Shown in pieces: positions 26,716 through 34,855 of a DNA stretch of 64,000 bases. The notes under the pieces were generated by a model. That model was not told the origin of the DNA. It was given only the letters and a program-made list of their open reading frames with translations, and ran no database searches. The translations under genes and the position numbers were made by a program. Numbering within the stretch: position 1 is the first letter of the stretch; each line of letters begins with the position of its first letter. The stretch covers positions 4,063,001-4,127,000 of the forward strand of contig NZ_LT827010.1 of NCBI RefSeq assembly GCF_900119315.1. The letters are read 5' to 3'. Origin of the DNA: Actinoplanes sp. SE50/110. Lineage in GTDB: Bacteria; Actinomycetota; Actinomycetes; Mycobacteriales; Micromonosporaceae.

Positions 26716-29073
26716 ATGCGTCACTTGCTCATGGTCGCGGTCACCGCGGCCGCCATCGGCACCCTCGCCGCACCCGCCCCGGCCGCCGCGGCCACCACCG
26801 TCGCCCTCAACGGCGGCATCGTCGGCCGCGCCTTCGACGGCGTCGGCGCGATCAGCGGTGGCGGCGGCAACTCCCGGCTGCTCATCGACTACCCGGAACC
26901 GCAGCGCGGGCAGATCCTCGACTACCTGTTCAAGCCGGGCTACGGCGCCGCGGTCCAGCTGCTCAAACTGGAGATCGGCGGCGACGCCAACTCCACCGAC
27001 GGCTCCGAGCCCAGCCACCAGCACGTACGCGGCGACATCAACTGCAACGCCGGCTACGAATTCTGGCTCGGCGAGCAGGCGGTCGCCCGCAACCCCGGGA
27101 TCCGGCTGGTCGCCCTGCCGTGGGCCGCGCCCGGCTGGATCGGCGGCGGTTCCTTCTGGTCCACGGACATGATCAATTACGACGTCTCCTGGCTCAACTG
27201 CGCCAGACAGTACGGCCTGACGATCAGCTACCTGGGCGGCTGGAACGAACGCGGCCACGACAGCACCTGGTACAAGAACCTGCGGACCGGGCTCGACAAC
27301 GCCGGATACTCCGCGGTGCAGATCGTCGGCGACGACAGCGGCTGGGGGATGGCCGACGAGTTCGCCGCCGACCCCACGTTGAAAAACGCGGTCGGCGTGC
27401 TCGGCAACCACTACGTCTGCGGCTATCTGTCCCAGGCCGACTCGTGCAGCACCACGGGCAACGCGCGCTCCAGCGGGAAACCACTGTGGGCCAGCGAATT
27501 CGGCTCCCAGGACGACAACGCGGGCGTGGTGCCGTACATCCGTACCGTCAACCGGGGTTACCTCGACGCGGAGATCAGCGGATACATGAACTGGCCGCTG
27601 ATCGCGGCCATCACCCCCAATCTGCCGTTCGCCACGGTGGGCCTGATGGATGCCGGCTCACCGTGGTCGGGGGCCTATCGGGTGGGCCGGAATCTGTGGG
27701 CGAACGCGCATTACGCCCAGTTCACCCAGCCCGGCTGGCACTATCTCAACAGTTCGGCCAGCGGATACCTGGGCGGGAACCGGGCCAACGGCAGCTATGT
27801 GACGCTCAAATCGACGAACAACACCGACTACAGCACCATCTACGAGACCAGTGGCAGCACCGCGGCGCAAACCGTGAACGTCACCGTCTCCGGTGGGCTC
27901 AGCACCGGCACCGTTCACGTGTGGTCGACCGACATGGGCTCGTCGAATTCCGCCGACTGGTTCGTCCGGCAGGCCGACATCACGCCGGTCGGCGCGACGT
28001 ACACCCTCAATCTGCAGCCGAATCGGATCTATACCGTCACCACGACCACCGGGCAGGGGAAAGGCACCGCGGCGGGTCCGGCTCCGCATGGTCTGGCCCT
28101 GCCGTACAGCGACAATTTCGACGGATATGCGGTCCGTAAGCTGCCCCACTACAGCGAGGACATGCAGGGGTCGTTCGAAACCCGGGCCTGCTCGGCCGGG
28201 CGCGGCGGGACGTGCCTGCAGCAGGTCGCGCCGCTGCGGCCGATCAATTGGCAGGACGACAGCGACGCCTTCACCCTTTTCGGCGACACCGGCTGGACCA
28301 ATTACACGGTCAGCCTCGACGTGAACATGCAGCAGGCCGGCACCGTCACGCTGCTGGGCCGGGCCAACATCCAGAACCGTCCGCAGAACCGGCAGGCCGC
28401 CTATCAGCTGCGCGTCACCGACAACGGCGGCTGGTCGATCGTCAAACACACCAATGCCGACACGGACACGACGCTCGTCTCCGGCACCCGCGCCGCGCTG
28501 GGCCTGAACAGCTGGCACAATCTACGACTCGGATTCTCCGGCGGCCAGATCACCGCCGCCATCGACAACACCACGGTGGGCACCGTCACCGACTATGCGT
28601 ACGGCGCGGGGCAGGCCGGCGTCGGCGTCGTCGGCTACCAGACCGACCAGTTCGACAACCTCAGCGTCACCCCCAACAGCGGCCCGGCCCTCAACACGCT
28701 GCGTGGCGTCGAATCCGGCCGCTGTGCCGACGTGCCCGGCGCCAGCCAGACCAACGGCACCCAGCTCGCCCTCTGGGACTGCAACGGCGGCAGCAATCAG
28801 AACTTCACCCTGACAGATCAGAAACAATTGCTGGTGTACGGGTCGAAGTGCCTGGACGTCAACGCCGGAGGAACCGCGGACGGCGCCAAGGTGCAGATCT
28901 GGGATTGCCACGGCGGAACCAACCAGCAGTGGACGCTCAACGCCGACGGCACGATCGTCGGAATCGGCTCCGGCAAATGCCTGGACGCCACCGGCCACGG
29001 CACGGCCAACGGCACCCTGCTCGAAATCTGGACCTGCAACGGCGGCGACAACCAGAAGTGGAGCCGGTCATGA
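26716..29073 (+). CDS. Secreted GH59 beta-galactosidase with ricin-B lectin domain
   Basis: A 785-aa exported glycosidase resembling galactocerebrosidase (GH59). A signal peptide spans about residues 1-25. The barrel contains the acid/base Glu in YLGGWNERGHD and the nucleophile Glu in PLWASEFGSQDDN. A beta-sandwich follows, then a laminin-G-like region near residues 460-650 (YSDNFDGYAV), then a CBM13 ricin-B trefoil from about 660 with QxW-type repeats (NQNFTL, NQQWTL, NQKWS). GGGGAG lies 8 nt before ATG 26716. It overlaps the esterase gene by 4 nt. Likely releases galactose from plant or other galactans; AcbHFG could import the product. Exact linkage specificity is unknown. Confidence 0.85.
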   Translation: MRHLLMVAVTAAAIGTLAAPAPAAAATTVALNGGIVGRAFDGVGAISGGGGNSRLLIDYPEPQRGQILDYLFKPGYGAAVQLLKLEIGGDANSTDGSEPSHQHVRGDINCNAGYEFWLGEQAVARNPGIRLVALPWAAPGWIGGGSFWSTDMINYDVSWLNCARQYGLTISYLGGWNERGHDSTWYKNLRTGLDNAGYSAVQIVGDDSGWGMADEFAADPTLKNAVGVLGNHYVCGYLSQADSCSTTGNARSSGKPLWASEFGSQDDNAGVVPYIRTVNRGYLDAEISGYMNWPLIAAITPNLPFATVGLMDAGSPWSGAYRVGRNLWANAHYAQFTQPGWHYLNSSASGYLGGNRANGSYVTLKSTNNTDYSTIYETSGSTAAQTVNVTVSGGLSTGTVHVWSTDMGSSNSADWFVRQADITPVGATYTLNLQPNRIYTVTTTTGQGKGTAAGPAPHGLALPYSDNFDGYAVRKLPHYSEDMQGSFETRACSAGRGGTCLQQVAPLRPINWQDDSDAFTLFGDTGWTNYTVSLDVNMQQAGTVTLLGRANIQNRPQNRQAAYQLRVTDNGGWSIVKHTNADTDTTLVSGTRAALGLNSWHNLRLGFSGGQITAAIDNTTVGTVTDYAYGAGQAGVGVVGYQTDQFDNLSVTPNSGPALNTLRGVESGRCADVPGASQTNGTQLALWDCNGGSNQNFTLTDQKQLLVYGSKCLDVNAGGTADGAKVQIWDCHGGTNQQWTLNADGTIVGIGSGKCLDATGHGTANGTLLEIWTCNGGDNQKWSRS

Positions 29074-30134
29074 AACGTCTCGCGGCCCTGCTGTCGATCG
29101 GCATTCTCGGCCTGGCGCTCGCCGCCCCGGCGCAGGCGGCGGAATCCAACGGCGGCGTCCGGGTGATGCCACTGGGCGACTCCATCACCGACGGCTACAA
29201 CGTGCCCGGCGGCTACCGCATCGGACTGTGGCAGCGCCTGGCCGCCGACGGCCACCTCACCGACCTCGTCGGCTCCGGCTCCAACGGCCCGGCCGGCCTC
29301 GGCGACCACGACCACGAGGGCCACCCCGGCTGGCGCATCGACCAGCTCGACGCCGCCATCGTCGGCTGGATCCAGCAGGCCGACCCGCGTACCATCCTGC
29401 TGCACATCGGCACGAACGACATCGGCCAGAACTACGACGTCGCCAACGCCCCGGCCCGGCTCTCCGCCCTGATCGACAAGATCCGCGTCAACGCGCCGCA
29501 GGTGCAGCTGTTCGTCGCGCAGATCATCCCGACCGCCAACGCGGCGAACGAGCAGAAGACCCAGACCTTCAACGCGGCCCTGCCCGGCATCGTCGCCCAG
29601 AAGGGCCCGCTCACCCACCTGGTCGACCAGCACTCCGCACTCACCACCGCCGACCTGGCCGACGGCGTGCACCCGAACGCCGCCGGCTACGACAGGATGG
29701 CCGCCCGCTGGTACGCCGCCCTGCAATCGGTGCCCGGCAGCCTGACCACCCTCACCACCCCGCCGGTCGGGGCGACCGTGCTGCTGTCCAACCCGCAGTC
29801 GAGACGCTGCCTGGACGTCGGCACCACGGTCTCCCTCTGGGACTGCCACGGCGCGGCCAACCAGCAGTGGGTCCGCACCGCCGCCGGCGAACTCCGCAAC
29901 GGCGCCGACTGCCTGGACGCGACCGGCGCCGGCACCGCGAACGGCACCAGGCTGATCATCTGGCCCTGCCACGGCGGCGCCAACCAGCACTTCACCTTCC
30001 ACCCCGACGGCACCATCGTCGGCGTGCCCTCCGGCCGCTGCGTCGACCTCAACGCCAACGGCACCGCGAACGGCACGATCGTCCAACTGTGGGACTGCAA
30101 CCGGGGCGCCAACCAGGTGTGGTCCGCCCGCTGA
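29070..30134 (+). CDS. Secreted SGNH/GDSL esterase with ricin-B lectin domain
   Basis: A 354-aa exported protein. After a signal peptide (about 1-25) the SGNH hydrolase has block I PLGDSITDGYN (Ser nucleophile), block III HIGTNDIGQ and block V DGVHPNAAGY (Asp/His). A ricin-B trefoil with repeats ANQQWVR, ANQHFTF and ANQVWS follows from about residue 225. This arrangement is common in carbohydrate acetyl-esterases (CE2/CE3-like). It is translationally coupled to the GH59 gene, which carries the same kind of lectin domain, so the two probably act on one decorated galactan. Confidence 0.85.
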   Translation: MKRLAALLSIGILGLALAAPAQAAESNGGVRVMPLGDSITDGYNVPGGYRIGLWQRLAADGHLTDLVGSGSNGPAGLGDHDHEGHPGWRIDQLDAAIVGWIQQADPRTILLHIGTNDIGQNYDVANAPARLSALIDKIRVNAPQVQLFVAQIIPTANAANEQKTQTFNAALPGIVAQKGPLTHLVDQHSALTTADLADGVHPNAAGYDRMAARWYAALQSVPGSLTTLTTPPVGATVLLSNPQSRRCLDVGTTVSLWDCHGAANQQWVRTAAGELRNGADCLDATGAGTANGTRLIIWPCHGGANQHFTFHPDGTIVGVPSGRCVDLNANGTANGTIVQLWDCNRGANQVWSAR

Positions 30135-31173
30135 CCGGCCCCGTGACCCCGGTCGTGATCTCCGGGGTTCCGGGCGCGGGAAGTGATCGGCCCGGCGCTC
30201 GCCGGCCGGGCCGGGACAAGACCGGTCGCAGCATGCTGCGACCGGTGCGGGCGTGCGGCAGATCGCCCGTCATCCGGCCGGGATCAATCACGGGAGGAGG
30301 CAGCGCAGCGCCGCCCGGTCCGCGGAGTGCGGCGGCGATCGCCTCCGCCGGAGTCGTCGTCGGCCGTCCGATCAGGCGCCGCAGGTCGCCGGAGTCGGTG
30401 AACATCTCGTCGTGGCTCATGGCGCGGTCGGCGTCCGCAAGGACCTGCGCCAGCTCGGTGGGCACGCCCGCGCCGACCAGCACCCGGGCGAACGCGTCGA
30501 CCGGCAGATCGGTGTAGCCGATCCGCCTGCCCGTCGCGGCCGAGATCGCCGCGGCCAGCTGCGTGAGGGTGACGGCCTCATCGCCGCCCAACTCGTACGC
30601 CCTGCCGTCGTGGCCGTCGGTGGTCAGCACGACCGCGGCGGCGTCGGCGTAGTCGGCTCGGGTCGCCGCGCTGATCCTGCCCCGGCCGACGGCCCCGACG
30701 AGCGCTCCGCCCTGCAGTACCTGAGGGAGCTGGTCGGTGTAGTTCTCCAGGTACCAGCCGTTGCGCAGCATCACGCTGGGGAGGCGCTCGCGCAGGTACT
30801 CCTCGGTGGCCCGGTGGGTGGTCGAAAGACTGGCGGTGGACGTGTCCGCGTGCAGCATGCTCGTGAACGCGACCAGCGACGCGCCCGCCACCACCGCGGC
30901 GTCGATGGCGCGGCGGTGGTGGGCGACGCGCTCGCTCGGGGTCGTGGTGGAGATCAGCAGAAGCTTGTCCACCCCCGCGAAGGCGGCGGGGAGGCTGCCG
31001 GACTCCGCGAAGTCGGCCCGGCGGACCTCGACACCGCGGTCGGCGAAGTCCTTGATCCTGCTGATGTCACGGCTGGTCGCGACGATCTCGGAGGCCGGCA
31101 CCCCACGGGTCAGCAGCGCTTCGACGGTGAGCCGGCCCAGACGTCCGGAGGCTGCAGTGACAACGATCGACAT
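30049..31173 (-). CDS. NmrA/QorB-like NAD(P)H quinone reductase with aberrant C-terminal tail
   Basis: A 374-aa ORF. Residues 1 to about 285 match atypical SDRs of the QorB/NmrA group: VVTAASGRLGRLTVEALL at the N-terminus, LLLISTTTPSERVAHHR, and NGWYLENYTDQLP in the substrate region. QorB proteins normally end at about 285 residues. Here the frame continues for some 85 residues of Arg/Pro/Gly-rich sequence, passes through a perfect palindrome, and overlaps the convergent esterase by 86 nt. The tail therefore looks like loss of the original stop. A TGA lies one frame off just after the expected end. It faces an HxlR regulator. Confidence 0.8.
   Translation of the reverse strand: MSIVVTAASGRLGRLTVEALLTRGVPASEIVATSRDISRIKDFADRGVEVRRADFAESGSLPAAFAGVDKLLLISTTTPSERVAHHRRAIDAAVVAGASLVAFTSMLHADTSTASLSTTHRATEEYLRERLPSVMLRNGWYLENYTDQLPQVLQGGALVGAVGRGRISAATRADYADAAAVVLTTDGHDGRAYELGGDEAVTLTQLAAAISAATGRRIGYTDLPVDAFARVLVGAGVPTELAQVLADADRAMSHDEMFTDSGDLRRLIGRPTTTPAEAIAAALRGPGGAALPPPVIDPGRMTGDLPHARTGRSMLRPVLSRPGRRAPGRSLPAPGTPEITTGVTGPVSGRTTPGWRPGCSPTVGRSCRSRCRWR
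30221..30246. terminator. Perfect 26-bp palindrome, likely bidirectional terminator
   Basis: ACCGGTCGCAGC (30221-30232) and GCTGCGACCGGT (30235-30246) form a 12-bp stem with only AT between; the whole is self-complementary. It lies about 87 nt after the esterase stop, in the expected terminator position for both converging genes, although the qorB-like frame now reads through it. Confidence 0.55.
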
Positions 31174-31241
31174 GGCGGTGGCACCTTCCTGCCGCGGGCC
31201 CTCCGCGACGTGAAACCACGATGACCTGGTCGCTCTCCTTT

Positions 31242-31275
31242 GGTAAGGGCGAACTTTCGGGTAAGGTGCCTACCC
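31242..31275. promoter_or_regulatory. Operator candidates between the qorB-like gene and the HxlR gene
   Basis: GGTAAGG occurs twice in the same direction (31243-31249 and 31260-31266). GGGTA (31259-31263) and TACCC (31271-31275) form an inverted repeat just before the HxlR start. HxlR/DUF24 regulators usually bind such sites and control themselves plus the divergent gene. Confidence 0.45.
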
Positions 31276-31291
31276 GGGTGAAAGGATCCAG

Positions 31292-31699
31292 GTGAGATTG
31301 GTGGCGACGATCCGGGAAGTGGGCGAGTCCACATCATCGTGGGACCCGTATACGCGGGGCTGCCCGTCGCGTGACCTGCTCGACCAGATCGGCAGCAAAT
31401 GGGCCGTCCTGGTGATGGGCGAGCTCGGCAGGCAGGGGGCGCGCCGGTTCACGCAGCTGCGGCAGCAGCTCGGGGGGATCAGCGAGAAGATGCTCACCCA
31501 GACGCTGCGCACGCTCGAACGCGACGGGCTGATCCTGCGGACGGTGTATCCGGAAGCGCCGATCCGGGTGGAGTACGAGCTGACGCCGCTCGGCCAGACC
31601 CTGCGCGGTCCCCTGAAGGCACTCACCGAGTGGTCGACGCAGCACATCGAGGAGGTTGTCGACGCCCGCAAGAGGTACGACGAACGCACCGGAGGATAG
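31292..31699 (+). CDS. HxlR (DUF24) family transcriptional regulator, QorR/HypR-like
   Basis: A 135-aa winged-helix protein: GSKWAVLVMGELG, RRFTQLRQQLGGISEKMLTQ (recognition region) and VEYELTPLGQTL are typical HxlR blocks. A single Cys at position 24 (RGCPSRD) sits where redox-sensing HxlR proteins such as QorR, HypR and YodB carry their reactive cysteine. AAAGGA precedes GTG 31292 by 5 nt; GTG 31301 is an alternative. Its divergence from a quinone-reductase homologue suggests control by quinone or disulfide stress. Confidence 0.88.
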   Translation: MRLVATIREVGESTSSWDPYTRGCPSRDLLDQIGSKWAVLVMGELGRQGARRFTQLRQQLGGISEKMLTQTLRTLERDGLILRTVYPEAPIRVEYELTPLGQTLRGPLKALTEWSTQHIEEVVDARKRYDERTGG

Positions 31700-31775
31700 C
31701 GGGCTGTGCGGTTCCGCGGCCGTCTGCACAGCTGACCGCACTCCTCTGCGCACCGGGGTCGGCTCTGCTCCCGGG

Positions 31776-32579
31776 CTATGAGCGCTGTTCCGGCCGGAGC
31801 GGGCTTCCGTGGTAGTCGAGTGACAGGACATCCTGTCGTCGCTGTCCGAGATACCAGCTCCCCGCTTCGTCCAGGCCGATCACCTGCCGGAGAACTCCGT
31901 GCTGCCCGGCGGGCAGTTCACCGATGACCTCGCCGCGCGGAGACACGATCATGCTGGGGCAGTGCCGGTCGGGGTGGGCGATGTTGGCGGATACCAGGAA
32001 GCGCTGGTTCTCGGCAGCGCGGCTGATCAGGTGGCTCCGCCAGACGCCTTCAGGCTCGCGGGTGTTGGCGGCGTTGGTGAGGTAGACGAACAACCGGGCG
32101 CCAGTGGTCGCAAGGTACTGCCACTGCTCCGGGAAACGGATCTCGCGGCACAGCTGCATTCCCACGGTGACGGGCCCGCCAGGCAGCGGAATGTCGACGT
32201 TCGGCAGCTGATCGCCCGGGTGAAGCCGGCCGCGTTCGTTCATTGCCAGGTTGATCTTCCGGTAGATCTGATGACGACCGCCGTCCGCTGGGAAGAACAG
32301 ACCGGCGTTGCACCATCCGTCAGGTTGCGGCAGCAGCGATCCGCAGAAGACGTGCACCTGCTTGTCCACTGCCAGCCGCGCCACCTGCGCGACGGCGTGA
32401 TGGACCGCTGTGGGATCCAGTGCGTCCAGCGGAGTCAGGTCTTCGTCGTAGCCCGACAACATCCCCTCTGGCAGAACGACGACATCGCCGCGATGCGCCT
32501 CGTCGAGAACATCTCGCACGGTGCTCAGGTTGGTGTCGACGTTCCAGACGGCGGGGACTTGGGCGATCATGACGGACAT
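31776..32579 (-). CDS. Carbon-nitrogen hydrolase (nitrilase superfamily)
   Basis: A 267-aa protein with the Glu-Lys-Cys triad of the nitrilase superfamily in order: VVLPEGMLSGY, IYRKINLA and VGMQLCREIRFPE. Strands typical of the alpha-beta-beta-alpha fold flank these. I start it at the ATG at 32579 because family N-termini begin close to SVMIAQVPAVW; an upstream in-frame ATG at 32663 would add 28 residues without family resemblance. Neither has a clear ribosome-binding site. The substrate (an amide or nitrile) is unknown. It is convergent with the HxlR gene. Confidence 0.82.
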   Translation of the reverse strand: MSVMIAQVPAVWNVDTNLSTVRDVLDEAHRGDVVVLPEGMLSGYDEDLTPLDALDPTAVHHAVAQVARLAVDKQVHVFCGSLLPQPDGWCNAGLFFPADGGRHQIYRKINLAMNERGRLHPGDQLPNVDIPLPGGPVTVGMQLCREIRFPEQWQYLATTGARLFVYLTNAANTREPEGVWRSHLISRAAENQRFLVSANIAHPDRHCPSMIVSPRGEVIGELPAGQHGVLRQVIGLDEAGSWYLGQRRQDVLSLDYHGSPLRPEQRS

Positions 32580-32672
32580 TTGCACCGGACCATCGTCATC
32601 GATCTTGGATCCGTACGCCAGGACGGATCGAACGCGATATCCATTGAGGTGTCCGGCTGACATGGCCGCGCT

Positions 32673-32960
32673 TCAGGACGCGATCACCGCCAAGGACGAT
32701 GAGTCTACGTACCAGGCCTCGTCTAGATCGCCTGGGTTCGGTTCGAACAGGAGAACCGTGCCGTCGACGCTGCGGCAGTCGACGCAGGCGTACATCGCGC
32801 AACCCCAGTCGAGGATCGGAAGAACTCCCTGCGGCCATGCCCAGTCAGTTCCTTCACCTTCCGTTCTAGCGGTTAGGTAACGGGACACGGCGGATGCCTC
32901 CCCGGGTGTACCGACCAACGGCAGAAGTTGACAGTCCGGGCCGAACCCGGTGCGCGAAGG
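32673..32960 (-). pseudogene. SMI1/KNR4 (SUKH) family remnant
   Basis: The open frame of 95 codons before TGA has no ATG before codon 15 and is closed upstream by a TGA at 32961-32963. Its core GVLPILDWGCAMYACVDC followed by TVLLFEPNPGD and AWYVDSSSLA is the C-terminal half of SMI1/KNR4 proteins, often immunity proteins of contact-dependent toxins. The N-terminal half of the family is not found in any frame upstream. A TTG at 32918 could still start a short product. Base composition is less GC-biased than the neighbours. Confidence 0.6.
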
Positions 32961-33144
32961 TCACGGTGTTCGTTGTGAGCGCGTTCCGCAAGTCGTTGTA
33001 GTAGGTCGGCGTAGGTATCCATGTGAAGATCATCGCCGCTGGGTGTGACACTTCGGCATCAAGCGGTACCCGCTCGAACAGAAGCTGGCTGCCGAGGTGC
33101 AGAGAAACTCGGTCATTCGTGCAGACAACCTCGAACTTCGACAC
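32866..33144 (-). CDS. Hypothetical protein, 92 aa
   Basis: The sequence (MSKFEVVCTNDRV...) matches nothing I recognise. The first 65 codons have plausible coding character with mixed third positions, unlike the GC3-rich neighbours. The last 27 residues overlap the SMI1 remnant in another frame, so the true gene may be a frameshifted upstream piece. Transcribed in the same direction as the remnant and the nitrilase. Confidence 0.3.
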   Translation of the reverse strand: MSKFEVVCTNDRVSLHLGSQLLFERVPLDAEVSHPAAMIFTWIPTPTYYNDLRNALTTNTVTFAHRVRPGLSTSAVGRYTRGGIRRVPLPNR

Positions 33145-33203
33145 CGGCGCCCCCGGAGAACGGGGTGATCACTCCTCGCAGACCCCCGCCGCGCAGTCCG
33201 GGG

Positions 33204-33803
33204 TCACCGACCGAATGCGCCGCCCTCGATGAGGATGAGCAGGCCGATGCCGACCAGGACGATGGGCAGCAGGACGTGTCCCCAGTTGCTGAGCGCCTCG
33301 GCGACGATCGGGCGGGCGGCGAAGAACCGCCCGGCGGCGACCTACACGGCGACCAGGAGCAGGAAGACGACCACGTAGACGGTCATCGCGCCGACTCCCG
33401 CGGTGGCGAAGACCGGCACGTAGACGCCGATGTTGTCACCGCCGTTGGCGAACGTGACGGCGGCGAGGGCGGCGATGCCGGGAGCGTCGCCGGTCGCTTC
33501 GGTCCGGTCGTCGCCGTTGTCGTTGCGGTGCCGCCAGGCTTGGACGGCGGCTCTGATGCCCAGCGCCAGCGGGACCAGACCGAGATAGGGCACGGCCCGC
33601 TCGGGCAGGAGTGTGGCGCCGACCGCGGCCGCCACGGCGACGGCGAGGATGCCGGCGAAGCCGAGGTACTGGCCGGCGAGGATGTTGCGGGTGGTGTGCC
33701 GGTGGCCGGCGCCCTGGGCGGAGAACAGGGCCAGGATCAGGATGTCGTCGATGTTGGTGACCGCGAACAGGCCCGCGGCCTGTCCGATGATGCTCAGGTT
33801 CAT
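33204..33803 (-). pseudogene. CadD-type cadmium resistance transporter with in-frame amber codon
   Basis: Read from ATG 33803 the frame encodes a small membrane transporter of the CadD/LysE-like family: an N-terminal GLFAVTNIDDILILALF motif, several hydrophobic helices, and FANGGDNIGVYVPVF. At 33344-33342 it meets TAG (after LLLVAV). Beyond it, the same frame continues with perfectly family-like sequence (AAGRFFAARPIVAEAL, WGHVLLPIVLVGIGLLILIE) to a normal TGA at 33204, 199 residues in all. A single change from TGG (Trp) to TAG explains this. It may be a real inactivating mutation or a base-calling error. Confidence 0.8.
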
Positions 33804-33940
33804 GATCGTCCCGCCGGGATGCCGATGCCACAGCATCCCATGCCGCGATCGTGAGCGGCGGCAGGCGTCGTCGTCCAGGTCCGCGCTTTCGGCCGGCTGC
33901 CCGCCCTGACCGCCGCCCGCACCACCGGATAACCTCACGC

Positions 33941-34561
33941 GTGGTCACCTCGCAGCATGCTTCGAACCATCCCACTGTGGTCTTCTACGGCGACTCGATC
34001 GTCACCGGCTGGCGCGGCACGACACACCCGCGCGCCCGCTGGTCCAGCCTGGTCAGCGACGAGCTCGGCTGGCGCGAGGTGAACCTGTCGATCAACGGCA
34101 TGGGCTACTTCCGCCGCCGCGGCCCGCGCGGCGGCGACGACCGCTACCTGCCGTCGGCCACCGACACGACACTGCTCGACGCCGCCATCCGTCTCGACCC
34201 GGACGCCGTCATCGTGTGCCTGGCCGCCAACGACATCCGCATGCTCCCCGAGCACGCCGACGAGGTCCGCGCCGCCATCGACCGCGACCTGACCCGCCTG
34301 CGCGACGAACTTCCCGGCCGGCCGATCCTCGTCGTCACCTACTATCCGGTCGCCGAACTCTCCGAGCGCGCCACCCTGATCAACAACTGGGTCGCCGGCA
34401 CCGCGGAGCGCCTCGGGCTGACCTACGTCGACGCCTTCCGGCGCACCGTCGACGGCGACGAGAAACTGCTCTGCGACGACCACACCCACCCCAACGACGA
34501 CGGCCACCGAGCCCTCGCCGACGCGATCCTGCCGGCCTGCCGCGCCCTGACGCTGCGCTGA
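33941..34561 (+). CDS. SGNH/GDSL hydrolase, cytoplasmic
   Basis: A 206-aa esterase-like protein: block I VVFYGDSIVTGW, block III LAANDIRM and block V DDHTHPNDDGHRAL give the Ser, Asn and Asp/His positions. It has no signal peptide. GTG 33941 is the first in-frame start after the CadD-like gene's own upstream region; no strong ribosome-binding site is seen. A strong hairpin follows. Substrate unknown. Confidence 0.82.
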   Translation: MVTSQHASNHPTVVFYGDSIVTGWRGTTHPRARWSSLVSDELGWREVNLSINGMGYFRRRGPRGGDDRYLPSATDTTLLDAAIRLDPDAVIVCLAANDIRMLPEHADEVRAAIDRDLTRLRDELPGRPILVVTYYPVAELSERATLINNWVAGTAERLGLTYVDAFRRTVDGDEKLLCDDHTHPNDDGHRALADAILPACRALTLR

Positions 34562-34569
34562 TCAGCAGT

Positions 34570-34607
34570 CCCGGACGGCCCCCGTCGCGACGGTGCGGCC
34601 GTCCGGG
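34570..34607. terminator. Hairpin after the SGNH hydrolase gene
   Basis: Perfect 11-bp stem CCCGGACGGCC (34570-34580) with GGCCGTCCGGG (34597-34607), 8 nt after the stop. The remaining gap to 34855 holds only a weak minus-strand ORF beginning MRTRIIMLVLLVVAGAGLF at 34751, which I do not call as a gene. Confidence 0.7.
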
Positions 34608-34855
34608 CACGGAAGAACCCGGTGCCGGCGGCCGATCGGCGTTTCCGGCTGGGCGTTCCAGGGTCAACGTCGGCGCGGTCACCCGCCCGGCCCGGAACAG
34701 TCCCGCTCCGGCGACCACCAACAAGACCAACATGATTATTCGCGTACGCATCGGGCGCCCCCCGGTGCGGATCTTCTCGGTCGTGCGGTCCGCCGGCACC
34801 GGGTACCTGGGTCCCGGCGCCGGCGGGTTCCAGCGTCATGCGGGAAGCGCCCCGG

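Noticed and set aside
34380..34799. Minus-strand ORF with a hydrophobic N-terminus (MRTRIIMLVLLVVAGAGLF)
   Set aside because: Only the first 50 codons look plausible; the rest is antisense to the SGNH hydrolase and includes its terminator hairpin.
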